Shown: positions 36,224 to 50,184, counted from the first letter of the stretch. The stretch: DNA of 52,804 bases from Azolla pinnata (GCA_037176905.1 JBBBWG010015556.1:83427-136230); one strand, 5' to 3'. Notes: generated from the letters alone by a model not told the origin. A program made the numbers and translations.

Positions 36224-38102
36224 TGTAAGCAGTTTTTGAATTCGTACCCATGTAAGCTAGAGCATTTGTGTGATGTGATAATCTTGGAAAGAACATGTTT
36301 TGATATTACTAGCCTCAGCCTGAGGACCATATTGGGGTAGGAAAATTTAGTGCAGAAACTCCTCAAGTTGCCATAGCATATTTAGCCATAAGCTGTGGCT
36401 TTTAACGATTTTACGGGATGAACAAATATAAAAAAACTAGGGCTAATATCTTATTGGCCATGGATGGGGAAGTCGAACAAGGTTAATGAGTAGTGTAGCT
36501 GACACTTGAAACCAAATTTCATTTGGGGAACCAATCCATGGGCAGTGCTATTTTCAATGACGTGGATCATGTTAAATGTGCATTGATCGTTAGTACATCA
36601 TGATTAAAGCTCATATGAAAGTGCATATTAAGTTGGTGCTTACTGTTCAGGTATTTCTTGTGATTTTCTCCATCAAGATGCTTCATAAACAGTTTCACTC
36701 ACATTACTGCTGATGGGCATATGCAATACATTTTCGTGAAGATGGATACAGGAAGTGAGGCATAATTATCTCTTCATTGAAAGCTTCAATCTGGAGCTTT
36801 TCCGGGTAAGCCCATCATGAAGTCCAGATGCAAGAAGGTAAAGAGAAGCAGGTATTTTTCTCGTCTGAGCTCCATCCCTGTGCTCAGTGAAAGTGGTTTG
36901 ACATCAGCAATTTCATCTTGTAGCTTCGGGTTTTCCGATTTCTGTATTAAAAAAAGCAGCACTTCTTACAATTCTTTTGTATTCAACTCCTTAAATTCAA
37001 CATTTCCAAGCCACAAGATGTTACTCTTTGTACATATAGACATGATATTCATAGTGTAATTCATTTTAACTGGATAATGATTGTAGTGTCAACCCTTTGA
37101 GATCACCTTTACTCTGATTGTCGAAGAAGTGACTGGTTTTGGACAGTTTAGACTGAATGCGATGCCAACTGGAAGTTTGGGTGGAATCGGACCAAGGTCT
37201 GCTAAATTTTAACTGAAATGAGCTGAACCGTTGCACTGGTGAGTCTGAAACATAATTTTTTAGGTTTGTAACTTAGCGCCTGTCATATATAACAAGGCAT
37301 TTCTCACGGTTCTCACGGTTTATTTGAGGGTTCCACTACTATGGAAGACTTCGCTTCAAAGGCTTGACATGAGAGACCGACTATCTACCATGTGATGGAT
37401 TAGTGTCATGTCAAGAGGGCTTTGAATTTGAGTTGAAATCGCAATCGTGTTATCGAAGCAACCTGCGAGGACATTCAGAAAGCTTGGTCAAAAAAGGCAT
37501 TTATAAATGTGTTATGGCATCTCACATGGGGCTTAGCGTAAAGCTTCCTCTTGGTTGCTTTACTGCCAGCTCTTTAGGAAGGATGTCGGAACGCCCTCTA
37601 TGAAAAATCGTACAAATCTGCAAAAGAGGAGATAAAAGGTAGTTGTTTGTGCGCCTTTGGTTGATATGTTCAAGGATGTTGTCTTGTCTGCAGCAAGTAG
37701 CCCACTAAGCTAAGCTCGACATTTCGCCTTGTTCCCATACTTTTCAAGCATGCCGTCTGTAGATAACCTACTAAATTGAGCTTGATATTTCACCCCATTT
37801 TGGTACCTTTAAGCATACCATCTCCAAGTAGCCCACAAGACAAAGCCCCAGGGACTAGATGCCAAGTCATGGCCACCCCGTCATGATGATGGTCTTGTAT
37901 GAATGCAAGACCATGGAATCTTTGCCTTGTTCAACATAAGTGGCCAGCTGAACTCTCCGAGGCATATATATGTATGCATATGTATGATCTCTTAGTGGTT
38001 CTTCAATCCATATAATGAAGCACTCCATATAATGAATGGGTCGTGCTGCTTCTTCTATATAATCTCTTAGCGTCGAGCTGAAATTTTGGAGGCATATATG
38101 TA
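36224..38102. other. Intergenic, degenerate repeats, no gene seen
   Basis: Short ORFs (36817-37059, 37403-37603) have no recognisable domain and are probably chance. 37690-37832 holds two diverged copies of a unit of about 70 bp with AAGTAGCCCAC or GATAACCTAC, TAAGCT or TTGAGCTTGA and CATTTC(G/A)CC. 37960-38102 shows fragments related to the 131-bp array that follows. Confidence 0.55.
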
Positions 38103-38880
38103 TATGCATATGAGGTGCTCTGCTCCGCTTCTCCTGTGTAATCCCGTAATGGCTCTTCAAATCCAAGTCCAAAGAAAAACCCTAATCCTAAACCCTAAAC
38201 CTAGGTTGATCTCAAGATTTCTTCAGTTATGAGTATGCATATGAGGTGCTCTGCTCTGCCTCTCCTGTGTAATCTCTTGATGGCTCTTCAAACCCAACTC
38301 CAAAGCAAAACCCTAATCCTAAACCCTAAACCCAGGTTCATCTCAAGATCCCTTCAGTTATGTATATGCATGTAAGGTGCTCTACTCTGCTTCTCCTATG
38401 TAATCTCTTAATGGCTCTTCAAATCCGACTCCAAAGCAAAACCCCAATCCTAAACCCTAAACCCAGGTTCATCTCTAGATTTCTTCAGTTATGTGTATGC
38501 ACGTGAGGTGCTCTACCCTGCTTCTCCTATGTAATCTCCTAATGGCTCTTCAAATGTAACTCCAAAGCAAAACCCTAAACCCTAAACCCAGGTTCATCTC
38601 AAGATTTCTTCAGTTATGTGTATGCACATGAGGTGCTCTGCTCTGCTTCTCCTCTGTAATCTCTTACTGGCTCTTCAAACCCAACTCCAAAGCAAAACCC
38701 TAATCCTAAACCCTAAGCCCAGGTTGATCTCAAGATTTCTTTAGTTATGTGTATGCACATGAGGTGCTCCGCCCTGCTTCTCCTCTCTAATCTCTTACCG
38801 GCTCTTCAAACCCAACTCCGAAGCAAAACCCTAATCCTAAACCCTAAGCCCCCAAGTTTGATCTCAAGATTTCTTCAAGT
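38103..38880. repeat. 131-bp telobox minisatellite upstream of the FAX-like gene
   Basis: About six units. The marker TATGCA or TATGCAC falls at 38103, 38234, 38365, 38496, 38621 and 38752: a 131-bp period with one 125-bp unit. Each unit contains GAGGTGCTCT, CTTCTCCT, GGCTCTTCAAA, CCAACTCCAAAGCAAAACCC and one or more AAACCCTAA teloboxes. The array ends about 50 bp before the FAX-like start codon, so it probably covers its promoter and 5' leader. Confidence 0.93.
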
Positions 38881-38929
38881 TTTGACAAGAGAAGAGAGAG
38901 AGAGACACGGACAGAGATCGACAAGCCTG

Positions 38930-41067
38930 ATGATGATGGCCATGGCATCCTTGCCAGCTTCATCCTTCTCTCCTCCGTTCGTGCTCGATCAGAGGCCTTG
39001 CCGCAGACGGCTCAGCGTTGCTCTACTCAGAAGCGATGTCTGCGACAGAGGGCTCTGCTTCAAGGCGGCTGCCGGCCATCGCCCAGCATCGCATTCCGCC
39101 GCTGGAGCAGCGCCTCGAAGGCGCTCCTCCCAAGTCCGTGCTCAAGCCGGCTTCTCGGAGCTCGCCCCGACTGCTGCAGCTCTCTATGGAACCCTTCTGC
39201 TCGGAGGGGGTCTCTTTGCTTGTAAGATTTTTCCCACTCGTGTTCTGGCTATGGCTGCTTTCAGAGAGCGAGAGAGACAGAGACAGACAGAGAGATAGAG
39301 GCAGAGAGTGAGTGAAAGAAGACTTTGTGCTGTGAGTTAGTAGTAGAACAATACCTGACAGTGTTTACCTTTGCCATAAGGTCGTCGAAATACTACTGGA
39401 GCAGCCAAATGAGCTGGTAAAAAGGCCGCCTTTCAGAGACCAGAGGTCATGCATTCAGCCCTCACATTCTGCTGTGATGTCTTAGAATATACATTGGGAG
39501 ATAAGAATTTGGATCCATAGGCTAAGTTAATGTTGTTAATTTCCGTACTTGGAACCACTGATTTATGTCTACTACATGAGTTAGGACAATTGCGATGGGT
39601 AGATTCAAGTTACCTATCGTGTGGCATAATGAATGATCTACATTAAGACGGTTCACAGTAATAATGATCTCACTGCATCTTGTGGCATAATGACTGGTAA
39701 TAATGGCAGCGAGAGACCATTCGATCCCTTGAGCTTCATGTTGGCATCTACCGAAAGTGGAGAAGCATAGCTGGATTCATGGGCTAGTTAAAAATGTGGG
39801 TACCAGCACTAGGCTGAATGTGTCGCAGGCCACTAACAATTGTCTATTGAGACGAATGGTGATTGCAAAATTGGGTATGTTCCAATTATCCATGCGAACA
39901 TGTCATGACAATGTTCGTATAGCATTTGGAAATGATACAATGGGTTATGATTCTTGAGATCTTTTTAAAGCCTCCAGTTTTATTATATTAGTGTGCGTGA
40001 GCTGGATTTTGGGAAAGGCACATGGTTTCTGATGGTGGTCTGCTTCGATAGACTGAAGCAATAACGCAAGATGCTGGCTATATCTGAGTGTTTGTCTTTG
40101 GGTTAGTAATGATGATTATCATGGCTTGGTGCTGGTATGAATGCAAATGTGCCATGGAAGATTGTAGCAGTATATTTCTTCTACTGGATCGAATATGACC
40201 TACGGAGTAAAGAACTGTTACAATACAGACTCTCCCTAGGCCTGTAGATGGGGGATGGAGAGTGTGTGTTTATGTGCAATGTGTCCCAGTTAACTTTACA
40301 TAACAAGAGGAAATTTGATGCAGATGAGAAAAAACTTTTTATTGTGATGTGTGCATCATAAGTAACTTAGGCTGTGTGAGTGTGTATTATAATTACGCAC
40401 ATGAGAGAGAGAAAGAAGAAATCCATAATGCATTGTTACCATTTGTTGGAAAGATCTGATTGTTGCTTTCCGCCGTGTTGAGAGTGCAGATTCAAGTAGC
40501 TCGAGCAAAGGCTCATTATTTGGAGGCCTCACTGGAGGTGCATTGATGGGTTTGGTAAGAAGTGCATTCAATACCCGAGTGCTGGATCCAAACTGTCAAG
40601 AACTGATTGAGGAAGAATACTTTTTTCATTACAACGTACATGTGGAATACCATCGAAGGGGGAAGAGGAAATTTGGCTATAATACCATGATCTTTATGTT
40701 TAAGGATGAAGAGTAGTACCTTATCAGTGTGCAGTGTTGGTATATGAGATGCATGTGTGTGTGATTGCAGGTGTATGCTCTAGCTAGCTCTCCAGACACA
40801 AAGAATATTGGTGATGCCATTGGATTTGGTACTGCACTTCTTTTTGTAGCGGTGTTTGGTGAGTTGTTCTTTTTGTTCCATTCATTTTCAAGAAAAATTT
40901 ATGTCTGAATTTGAGCCTTCTACTTACCAGCATTTTGGTTGGATCTTTGCTGGATAGGTATACGTCTTGCTGCCACAAAAAAGCTGGTCCCTGCAGCACC
41001 ATTGTTGTTATTAAGCCTTGCTGCCACTGCTGTCTTTTATAACGCATACATTGAGAGCACACTTTGA
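38930..41067 (+). CDS. FAX/TMEM14-family plastid fatty-acid export protein
   Basis: Exons 38930-39221, 40490-40554, 40771-40858 and 40958-41067 join in frame to 184 residues. Four in-frame Met codons open the protein; I chose the first of the cluster. Residues 1 to about 75 are rich in Ser, Arg and Ala and end in VRAQA, fitting a chloroplast transit peptide. The mature part is TMEM14-like: a first helix with LYGTLLLGGGLFAY, a KGSLFGGLTGGALMGL motif, then helices from GFGTALLFVAVFG and PLLLLSLAATAVFY. Family knowledge: FAX proteins of the chloroplast inner envelope move fatty acids out of the plastid. The subfamily cannot be settled by eye. A possible poly(A) signal AATAAA lies at 41169. The frame stays open upstream into the minisatellite as far as an ATG at 38747. 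Confidence 0.85.
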
Positions 41068-43461
41068 CCAATATATGCATTCTATGGCACAAGCTTAATG
41101 ATATTCGAGGTATATAATATGTATTGAGGATGTACTTCAAATCTTCCCCTTCTGAGGTTGTTGAGTGTAATAAAACAATGCTTCTGGTTCAGCCTTCAAC
41201 TTACAATACGTATCTTGGATGAGGATTATTGTTGATAAATCAGATCATGCCAGCTAGCGTCCTTCAGATAAAGATATTTGCCATATGCATTCTGAAAGCA
41301 TTGATCGGAATCTTTCAAAAGTGGATAATCAAGTTTATATAACATTAAATGCAGAAATGTTATTAATGCGAACATAGAAGAAAAAGCCACTCGATTGGAA
41401 TCACCTTAACCTTATCATGGAATTTGGCACAGTAAGGTTAACGAGAAAGGTTTATTCCTGTTTATGATGATTCGCACTGCACTTGGCTTGCTGTCATCAC
41501 AATCAATTGATGAAATTAAAGTCAGAAATGGTGGTACCTTGCCTTGAATGGCTGGAGTTGTACAAGAAAGATACCTTGAATTGATGAAGCAGCATCACTA
41601 TGTTCAGTACCAACATGAACTCAATTCTATTTAGAAGCTATGTGTTGATTACAACTTTTTCATGCGTTGATTCAAATGCAAGAGGCCTCGTTATAAAGAA
41701 TGAAGTACCTTAGATAGAGATGAGGATATCCTTGAATCTGCCCCTTGCATTTGTTTTTCTGTTTTAAAACCGAGGCCTCAATAATCCTTCTTGGCTAAAC
41801 CAAATCAGAGACTATTTTGATTCCAAAAACATGTTAAACAAAGCGGAGAAAGAATCAAAAGCGCCTTTAATAATAATAAAAACTATCGTCTGCACCTCCT
41901 TATGCTTGTTTTACAATTTACAAGCTTATGCGTGCTTGTACCCCATTGGATGTCACCTTCATGAATCTTCGAACCATGCCTCTTTCAGCAATTTTTTTCC
42001 ATTGAATTCTAGGGGGAATCTCTATGCTGAATTCCTTCATCAATGTGGCACAGTTAAGGCGATCAATCACCTTCTCATGGTACTCATCTTGTAGCTGAAA
42101 GCCATGTTTCACAATCATTTTCAGCACATGTGTGAGTTCTTTTTTTGGGTCATCTGCTCCATCATTGCAACTGATAATGTCAGTACATGGATTCAAGTCA
42201 ATTAAGATATAATGTATATGTTATTCGACACCTTTACTTCAGCGGTAAAAAGAAAACCATGTGAATTCATCAATGTACATGTACTTACAGACTTTGGTAC
42301 GTATTCATCCCTGGTTGCTGATCTCCTCGCAGAAAATTCTTGAGGTTTCACAATTTAAATGTTTCTCTCCTTTTTCGACAGTTGATTAGCTAGTTATATT
42401 TGGTCATATTTTTTTAATTAAATATTACAATATTTTAATATTTAATAGAAAGCAAAAGAATAAAAACAGAAAGTTGCACTTGAAATCATAGGAAAAATCA
42501 AAAGTTGCACTTGAACTACAAATAAATTTAACAATTTAAAAACCTCAGATATATTTGCTTTGTAAATCGAAAACCCTAGAAGTCCATCTATGCTATCTCA
42601 CTGTATTCTTTGACAAAAACATAATGTTACTTCTAAATTTTGATATAATTGAAAGCGTTAATGTATTATTGCCCTTTAAATAGTATTCTCATTCTTGCTA
42701 ATCAATATCTTATTCTACTATTCATGCATAATAATTTCATGATCCAAATTAAAACTCAATTACAAATAAAAATTGTGTGAGTGACGGTTTCAAGGTACAC
42801 CCCATTATGATAACAGTAACTTGCTTTCTAAAGTGAAGCTGCAACAGAGATGGGGAAAGCACATGCATGGAGGATCAAGCCTCAAAACAAGGAAAGCCCA
42901 AGTTATGTAATATATTTTGAAAAAACAGTCATGTTGCTCTCATAGTGTTCAACTGTTGCTTAAAATATATAACATCCTGCTCCTTCTTGAAAACCGACGG
43001 ATGGGACTCAATAATGTTCAAGCAGTAAGCACGATTGAAGCAGGCAACTACTCCAGCAAGACGATCAATAATCCCCATTGATTATGTTAAGGTTTTACAC
43101 ATACCAATTAGAGCATCTTAAAGAGATTTCTCCTGGTTATTACCAAAACTTTTTATTGACCACAAATATGAAAGGTTTGTTATATTTTGGGCAACATATT
43201 ACACTGCATGAAGGGACATGACCTGGTGACATGAGAAACACCAAGTACTACACCTGTTCATTAAATTAAGAGAATTTTACTTGATCCATCTGAGTGATAC
43301 TGACTAGTTGAACTTGCACCAGCTTCTCATCACCTAAAGAAGAAACATGGGTTTAAGTAACTTGTTAACCGCATGGAACACAATAAGAAGACATATAGAC
43401 ATTTACCAGTACAGAATTTATTTCACAACATCAGATTGAGGATGTTGGACTTAACACTTCA
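41068..43461. other. Intergenic between convergent genes
   Basis: Holds the 3' ends of the FAX-like gene (+) and allantoinase (-). Mostly AT-rich sequence without recognisable structure, apart from one minus-strand ORF at 41918-42196, listed separately. Confidence 0.6.
41918..42196 (-). CDS. Unrecognised ORF, possible exon or gene fragment
   Basis: A 92-codon frame with a protein-like composition (charged, KKELTHVLKMIVKHGF, then DRLNCATLMKEF) unlike the surrounding AT-rich noise. A TTATCAG sequence just inside its 5' end could be a splice acceptor, so it might be an exon rather than a whole gene. No promoter, partner exon or known domain is recognised. It may equally be a decayed fragment or chance. 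Confidence 0.2.
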   Translation of the reverse strand: MNPCTDIISCNDGADDPKKELTHVLKMIVKHGFQLQDEYHEKVIDRLNCATLMKEFSIEIPPRIQWKKIAERGMVRRFMKVTSNGVQARISL

Positions 43462-46400
43462 TCAACTCAAATAAACACGAGTTTCAGGAATAATTTGTTG
43501 CCCGCATGGTTGTGATGAATGTTGGCCTTCATGATAAACCATTTGACCTCTGACGAAAGTGGCCACAACATTACCATATAGCCTACTCCCCGAGTAAGGA
43601 GTGATCTGCAAATGTTGTTAAGCTGTGTGAATCCATCTATATATCGACGAGACGACATAGGAAGAAGAAAGCGTACCTTGTGTTTGTGATGGATAGTAAA
43701 ATCTTCATCAACATCAAAGGATGTCTCTGGATTCCATACAACAAAATCAGCATCCTTCCCAATGTCAATAGATCCCTGGCATGAAGCTCCAATTATGATA
43801 AGTTTTACTAGAAATAAGTTCGTAAAAACCTAGTCAATTATATGGCAGCAACTTCATCCAGAATGCCAAGATTTTACCTTATTAGCCAGGCCAGCAAACT
43901 TAGCTGGCGCAGAGCTCCACCATTTTGAGATGAGTTCTAATGAAACATCATGGTCTTTGCCATATGTCCACGTTATGGGAAGTACTAGCTGCAATAACAG
44001 ACAGAAGCTAACATAAATTCCTACAAAATACAATTTTTCATCTCATGTGCAAAATGAAAAGTATCTTGTGCTCCTAGAGTGTACACTTTAGCACAAAAGT
44101 AGCTGGTATGTAAGAAATGGCTTTTTGAAGGACTCTTAACCATTGCTCATAGAAAATTACTCAGGTACCCTTGTCTATCCTGATCAAAATGAATAAAATG
44201 AAGATGGCAAAAAGTGAGACCATATATGTAAGGCACCTCTAAATTCGGTGGCCATCTACAAGACGTCTCAAGAATGTCATGTCATCTTCCTCCTCACTGG
44301 ACGAACAGGTGAGAGAGGGTCACAGGCAAGAGGAGAGCGTGCATGATGTAGTAATATCCATAAAATTTTGTACAAGGAATATAGTAAACATTAAGATTTC
44401 AAAACTCAATCTCACTTGAAGAGAAGAAATACCACCCCATGCTTTCAGAAAATCACCCTCCTTGAGCAGCTTCAACTCTGGTGGTGCAGGAGAATGGTCC
44501 GAACTTAGGAAGTCTATATATCCTTCCTGAAATGAAGCCAATATGAATTAGATCCCATGCCCATGATGTACCATGAAGTGAGCTAGATTGTTACAAGAAA
44601 TAATACTGATGTCAGTGATTACAACTAGATTTTATATTTAGTCGAAGGATTGTAAAACTAAAAAATTGAAACTGGAGACTCTATAGAAGAGTATAGTTGG
44701 AAGATCTACTTAATGAATCTCATTTAGCACTATATCAATAAATGTAGTATGAAGGATAAAATCTGAGGAGCCTCACTTTCAAAGCATTCCAAAGGTTTCT
44801 TCTGTTTTTATCACTTCGAATAGGTGGGCAGCATTTGAATCGGGTGTCACCATCAGGAATATTCTCTGCTGAGAAACTCAGATAATGTGGGCATGTTTCA
44901 ACACTTACACTTAAGCCCTCCTCCTTCGCTTTCTAGAAAGAAAGAGAAAAGTGAATGAAATGAGTTTGGATTCAAAAGACATTAAATAAAATGCAGGATC
45001 AAATTTTCATTAAGCATCCAGCAACGCAATGCATCTCTATAAAACAAATTCTACCATGTTTGTCATTAGATGTATCTAAAAAATTATCGGATCTATGCAC
45101 CAAGAGATGAACTATGATATTTCTTGAAAGCCCTATGGACGAAGAAACATTAGGGTTGACTCTTTTACACCAGTTACAATTGTGTGGACAGCATATATGA
45201 TACAATTGTGTGGACAACATATATGATCCTTTACATCTTCCGTAATTCGACCTTCAAGTGTGATTGCAAAACAGTTGCTGTTCAATAAATCCAAGGAGAA
45301 GAACTTTGATACTATTATAACTATTTCTTGACAGCCCAAGATGAGTTTCATCATTTCTTTCAATGTCAATGCAAAAGAGCAACTATGATAAACCAATACA
45401 TGATTTTTGTGAACATAAATCCACTGTGAAACACTTCCAAAATATTATAACTTTTTTGTTTGTTTCAAATGACTGCTAATTGAGCAATATGGGTTTCCGC
45501 TTAAGATATCACCTTTATGAACGCCAACGAATCTTCAGAATCAGATAAATGAACAATATGAATGTGAGTGCCTTCAGCAGCTCCTCCAGAAACAGTTTCT
45601 TTAGCTATATGCATTAGCTGGGAAACAGCCTCTTTCTCCCTGATATAAGTAACACAAATCAAGTTATTTCTGATTAAACGCAGATCACACCCTACTAGAA
45701 CAAATCTCTACATCAGCATTAAAAGCCATACAAAGGGTTTGAAAGATCTTAGAAACCGATACTATGATAATGTAACAATTCATGTAAGAATTATAAATTC
45801 TGAACGTGCATATCAACACTACTTTTTCCGTGCATCCAATAATACGGATTCTCATTGCATATACTTCATTCATTCAACTAAATCATATTGGATATTCATA
45901 ATCTCATACCATTTCCAAATTGTTCTTGTTTTTCACAGTTGAGAGCTACTACTATATATTCCAATACCCACTAGCAAAAGTTGAAATTGCTAATACGATT
46001 TAGAAAAATGATCTGAAGATTAAACTCAAGTGTACCAGTAGCTATATTAACCACGTGTAACCAAAATTGAAATAGTAGATATTATATTTACCAAGATGGA
46101 GGCCTTGTATATAGATATGTTGAATACTTCCTCGGTTCCTCCAAGCTCAGATCTAGCACTTCTAATGGCTGAGGAACTTCAGCGTGCACCAGCAGTGGCC
46201 TCTTGTATTTTGCTAGAACTGGAAGCGCTGCCTGTGGAAGGAGAGTAATATTGCAGAATTTGAATTCGGAATGTATTAATTACAAAATTTTCAGCGGTTA
46301 CTAATTTAGTTGAATACCTTCAGATGACTTTCGTCTGTCGCTCCAAAGTCATTAATGCCAGATGGACACATGAAAGACTTCAAACAGCAAGAAAAAAGAA

Positions 46401-49400
46401 GAACATAACTGTGAGGATAAATTTAAGGCAGGGTATATAGATGACGACGATATATTAAAAGGAGTATTTGATCATTCTACCTTCAGCCCTAGCGCACCGG
46501 CATCTAGAAGTTCATCTAGAGCCGTTGAATTAAAAGCGTTTTCAGGAACCAACCCTCCCCAAAATCCTTCATGGTTTATTGAGCATAAATCATGAAAATT
46601 ACATCAATGAGATGAGAACCAGACCATGCATGACTAAAAGCCGATGGCATTCTAACTATGCATTTCTAGATATTATACCAACATCTATGAAGAGCTTATT
46701 GCTGGCTGATTTTCTCTGGATCATAAGACAAAAGAAATCAACATGTAAGAAAAGAATTACCAATAGAAAGAAGTATATCAACCCTACTCGTAGATAATTT
46801 TCCAAGAGATGATAGTCCCTACCTTCTCTTGAAGAGTCTCCTTGCTAGTTGTTGTCGGCATGCTGTTCAGTGGCATGTCAATAACAGTTGTCACGCCACC
46901 TGAATAATGTCACGCACAATTGTTATAGATCAGTTTCTGGAAAAAAACATTTTCTTATTCCAACAATTTGTAAAATAACCCCACAAGTACTGTTCTCTGA
47001 TGTTCAATAAACTCTCTTCACCACAAATCTGCCAGGGAGAAGCTGGATGAACCAGCAACTGAATTGATTAATGAGAACAGATAGAATCAGCAATATGTAA
47101 CTCTTGATCAACAGAATCCTGTTGGTACCTTGGAGCCCTATTGTAACATTCTTGTATGCACCTCATGAATCGATCTCATCTCTGTTAGTAAACATTTTGT
47201 ATACCCTTTTGTATGTTCTGGCATGTAGATCACTAAGCCTAATATGTAACCTGTAGCTATGTATGGAAGCTTTAGCTGGTAGAAACAACTGGTATCTTAT
47301 AACGAATTCATTACTCAGCAGAAATCTGTCACCATTAATTTTTATTCTACAGTTTCGGGGAGAAATAGTAGAACATGCATACAAATATATATTTAAGATT
47401 TACAGAAATCTCACCTGCAGCAGCTGCCCGTGTACCCGTCTCAAAACCCTCCCAATCAGCTCGACCCGGTTCATTCAGGTGCACATGCCTGCAAAATAAT
47501 AAATGAGATAGACTAGCAGTAATGAAATGGAATAGCAAAACAACAAGATACAACTCATGCTTCCATTTTTCTCCTTTCCACATCGTTACATAAAAAGAAA
47601 CTCATAGAGATGTATTTGCATGAATGGACATGTATGATATGTTTTAATTATGGATATGAAGCTTTGCGGAATTTAGGAGTATCCTCTCTGTATTTTCTTA
47701 AAAATAGCTGGGAATTCACGGAGTCATCACAAGATATATGATTCTGCCATGTGCCACGAGAATTGCAATATATTGAGGATGAAATGAAGATGTCCTTACT
47801 CTGGAATATGAATATTGTCTCCCGAATCCAAGACGTAACTAAGCTTAAAGTAGATAGCCTCACACTTGCACACATCCATGTTAGTAAAGGGTAGAAAAAA
47901 AGGGTAGCTTACACATCGATGAGACCAGGCATGACTACAGCATTCTGGAAGTCAAAGGTAGTTAAGTGATCTTTCTCTTGTGGCAAATCCGCAGAAAAAA
48001 TTGAGAGTATTCTACCATCATGTACTTCCACTGCATAGCACACATTAAGAGTTTGATATAAGCATCCGTATGATTATGCACTGCATGCCTTTCATACGCC
48101 TTTAACCACCTAGCACAACACTTTCTTTAATGCAAGTACGTAATTAGACGTATTGCAGCACTCCTTATAAGCATTCCAGTGCATGACTGTAGAACATTAA
48201 TTTTCTTTAATATCTTTTATCAGGATTAAACTATTTCCATCTACATACTAATATCATGGCCACTTGTCCGTGAGTTCATGTACAGCACTCCATTTCCGTA
48301 GCAGTTTCCATGTTATTGATTGTAATTTCCTTCCATCGTCATAACATTCCACTACCGCATGTATATTTCAATAGCCGGAGTACAAACAACCAAAAAGGCA
48401 AGACATAAGTAGATCACGATCCTAAGCATAGATAGCCACCCGTCATCAAACTTCGATGTGAACATCTGCACAGCTATTATGGATTTTGGCACTAATCTTT
48501 TTTGTATAGATCACTACTGCAACAGCTTGTCCAATTGTATATTAAAAAATGGTCGGAAAGCATAGTACGATTGTTCTAATTAGAGAACTACAGTCATCGG
48601 AAAAACATGTATATATCCTAACATTTGAATGTAATCTGTTGTTGGATTGTGATAATATTCTTTTCAGAGAGACTCGTCAATGTTCTTAGCCTGGTAATTA
48701 TGCTAACGAAACTTGTCCGAGTATCAGAAGCCTAAACTTATCAGAAGCTCACCAATTCCTCAAGCCTAATCTTATCAGAAGCTAACTTGATTTCCTTCTG
48801 GATTAAGAACTTGATTTCCAGGAGCAGCTTTGGATTATAAAAGCAGAGTGTAAGCGCTGGTCTTACAAAATAATCTGCAGTACAGATTTCCATTACATAA
48901 AATATCTTGATAATAGCAAGGACGTATAATTTAGTTTCGAAACTTTCAATGTTTCACTGCAGCTTCAGCGGATGGTAGCAATTATTTAGAACTAGTACTG
49001 AGATTGATTTTATATGTACGCATTGCATCAGGGTTCTATTACTAAAGCACGGAAGGAAGAAACTGAGTAGTAACGATCATCTTCAAAAACGATATGGCCA
49101 TTGTCTGAAAAAAATTCTTAAATTTCTTCTCAATGATATAATTACATTTATTCCATCTCAATTCCTATATTTGAACTCATGCTAAGCTAATTATCAATCA
49201 CTGTATGACCTAGAAAAAGATCAAGAGATGGTGCAGTAACTAACCTGCGCCACTAATGAGGCCCTTTGGAGTAACAATTCTTTTGCTCCGAATAATGAAG
49301 TGCTCTTCCGTAAGCAAGCCACATGTTCTCTCTGGCTAGAAAAATTCCACAGAATAGTGATAGATGCATCGTTCAGATCATGACATGTCTTAAGCCGGTT

Positions 49401-49984
49401 GCCTTGTACTCCATAAAATTGTAAACTTGAATCTAATCTTTCTTCAAACCAAGATGCACCATCCAGTTGTTTAACAACAAGAAGCCATAAAAGAACGAGC
49501 AATTAAGTTATTATCAAATACATTCATCTGACAGATCAGAATATGCAGCTAGCTGAATCTGTACTTCCATCAGCAGCCTCACGAGCAACAATCCATTGAT
49601 TGTCCTTCGTGTAAAGACGTGCACAGCTCCCTACTAAGCATATTACGACGGCAACTTTGGCATGGCTAAAACATGCAAACATTCTGCATCCAAGTACGTT
49701 TGAATTGACACACACGTGGAACCGACCACGTTTGTCTGTCTGACTGTCTTGTTTCTGCGTCTTCCGTCACATTGAGCATACTAGCCAAGAGCAGCGAATG
49801 CAGGATATAGAAAAAAAAAATGGACGGAGGAAACGGGAGCTGTAGTGCGCATATTCTAGTATACACGAACCTGGTTGATGGAATCAAGACCACTGGCGCC
49901 GATGCTGCAGGTCATCCGAAGGCTCAGAAGAGCGGGAGCTCCAAGGAGGAGGAGGAGGAGGAGGATCGAGCTTCTGCGATCCAT
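43462..49984 (-). CDS. Allantoinase (EC 3.5.2.5)
   Basis: Hydrolyses allantoin to allantoate in the purine-ureide catabolic pathway, recycling nitrogen. Exons on the minus strand: 49984-49871, 49335-49245, 48030-47913, 47488-47415, 46899-46823, 46715-46679, 46566-46481, 46377-46318, 46231-46092, 45639-45513, 44932-44777, 44526-44416, 43988-43878, 43775-43677, 43605-43462. They join in frame to 514 residues, close to known plant allantoinases (about 500). The N-terminus [20 protein letters not shown] is a signal peptide or anchor, as expected for an endomembrane enzyme. Amidohydrolase metal ligands are in place: H109 and H111 (HVH), K199 (GLK, the carboxylated Lys), H235 (LVHAE), H296 (HLSD), D370 (SSDHSP). 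The 37-bp exon 6 is unusually short. No break is seen. Convergent with the FAX-like gene. Confidence 0.95.
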
Positions 49985-50078
49985 AGCCGGCGAGCGGAAA
50001 ATGGATCCCTGCAACACAGATTCAGAAAGAGATCGAATCGAGGCTTTCTTTCTTGCTTTCTTTCTTTTCTTGCCTTCT

Positions 50079-50109
<31 letters not shown>

Positions 50110-50184
50110 TTCTTTTTCTTTTTTTGTTCTTTTCGGGGTTCCTTTCCTTTTCTTTTAGTGTGGTTTTTTGCGTTTAATTTTTTG
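49985..50184. other. Upstream of allantoinase, (TTTC)n tract
   Basis: Immediately upstream of the minus-strand allantoinase start there is a (TTTC)n / T-rich tract (50040-50130 on the plus strand), which reads as GAAA-rich on the coding strand and is probably 5' UTR or promoter. The ORFs across it are low-complexity artefacts. Confidence 0.6.
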
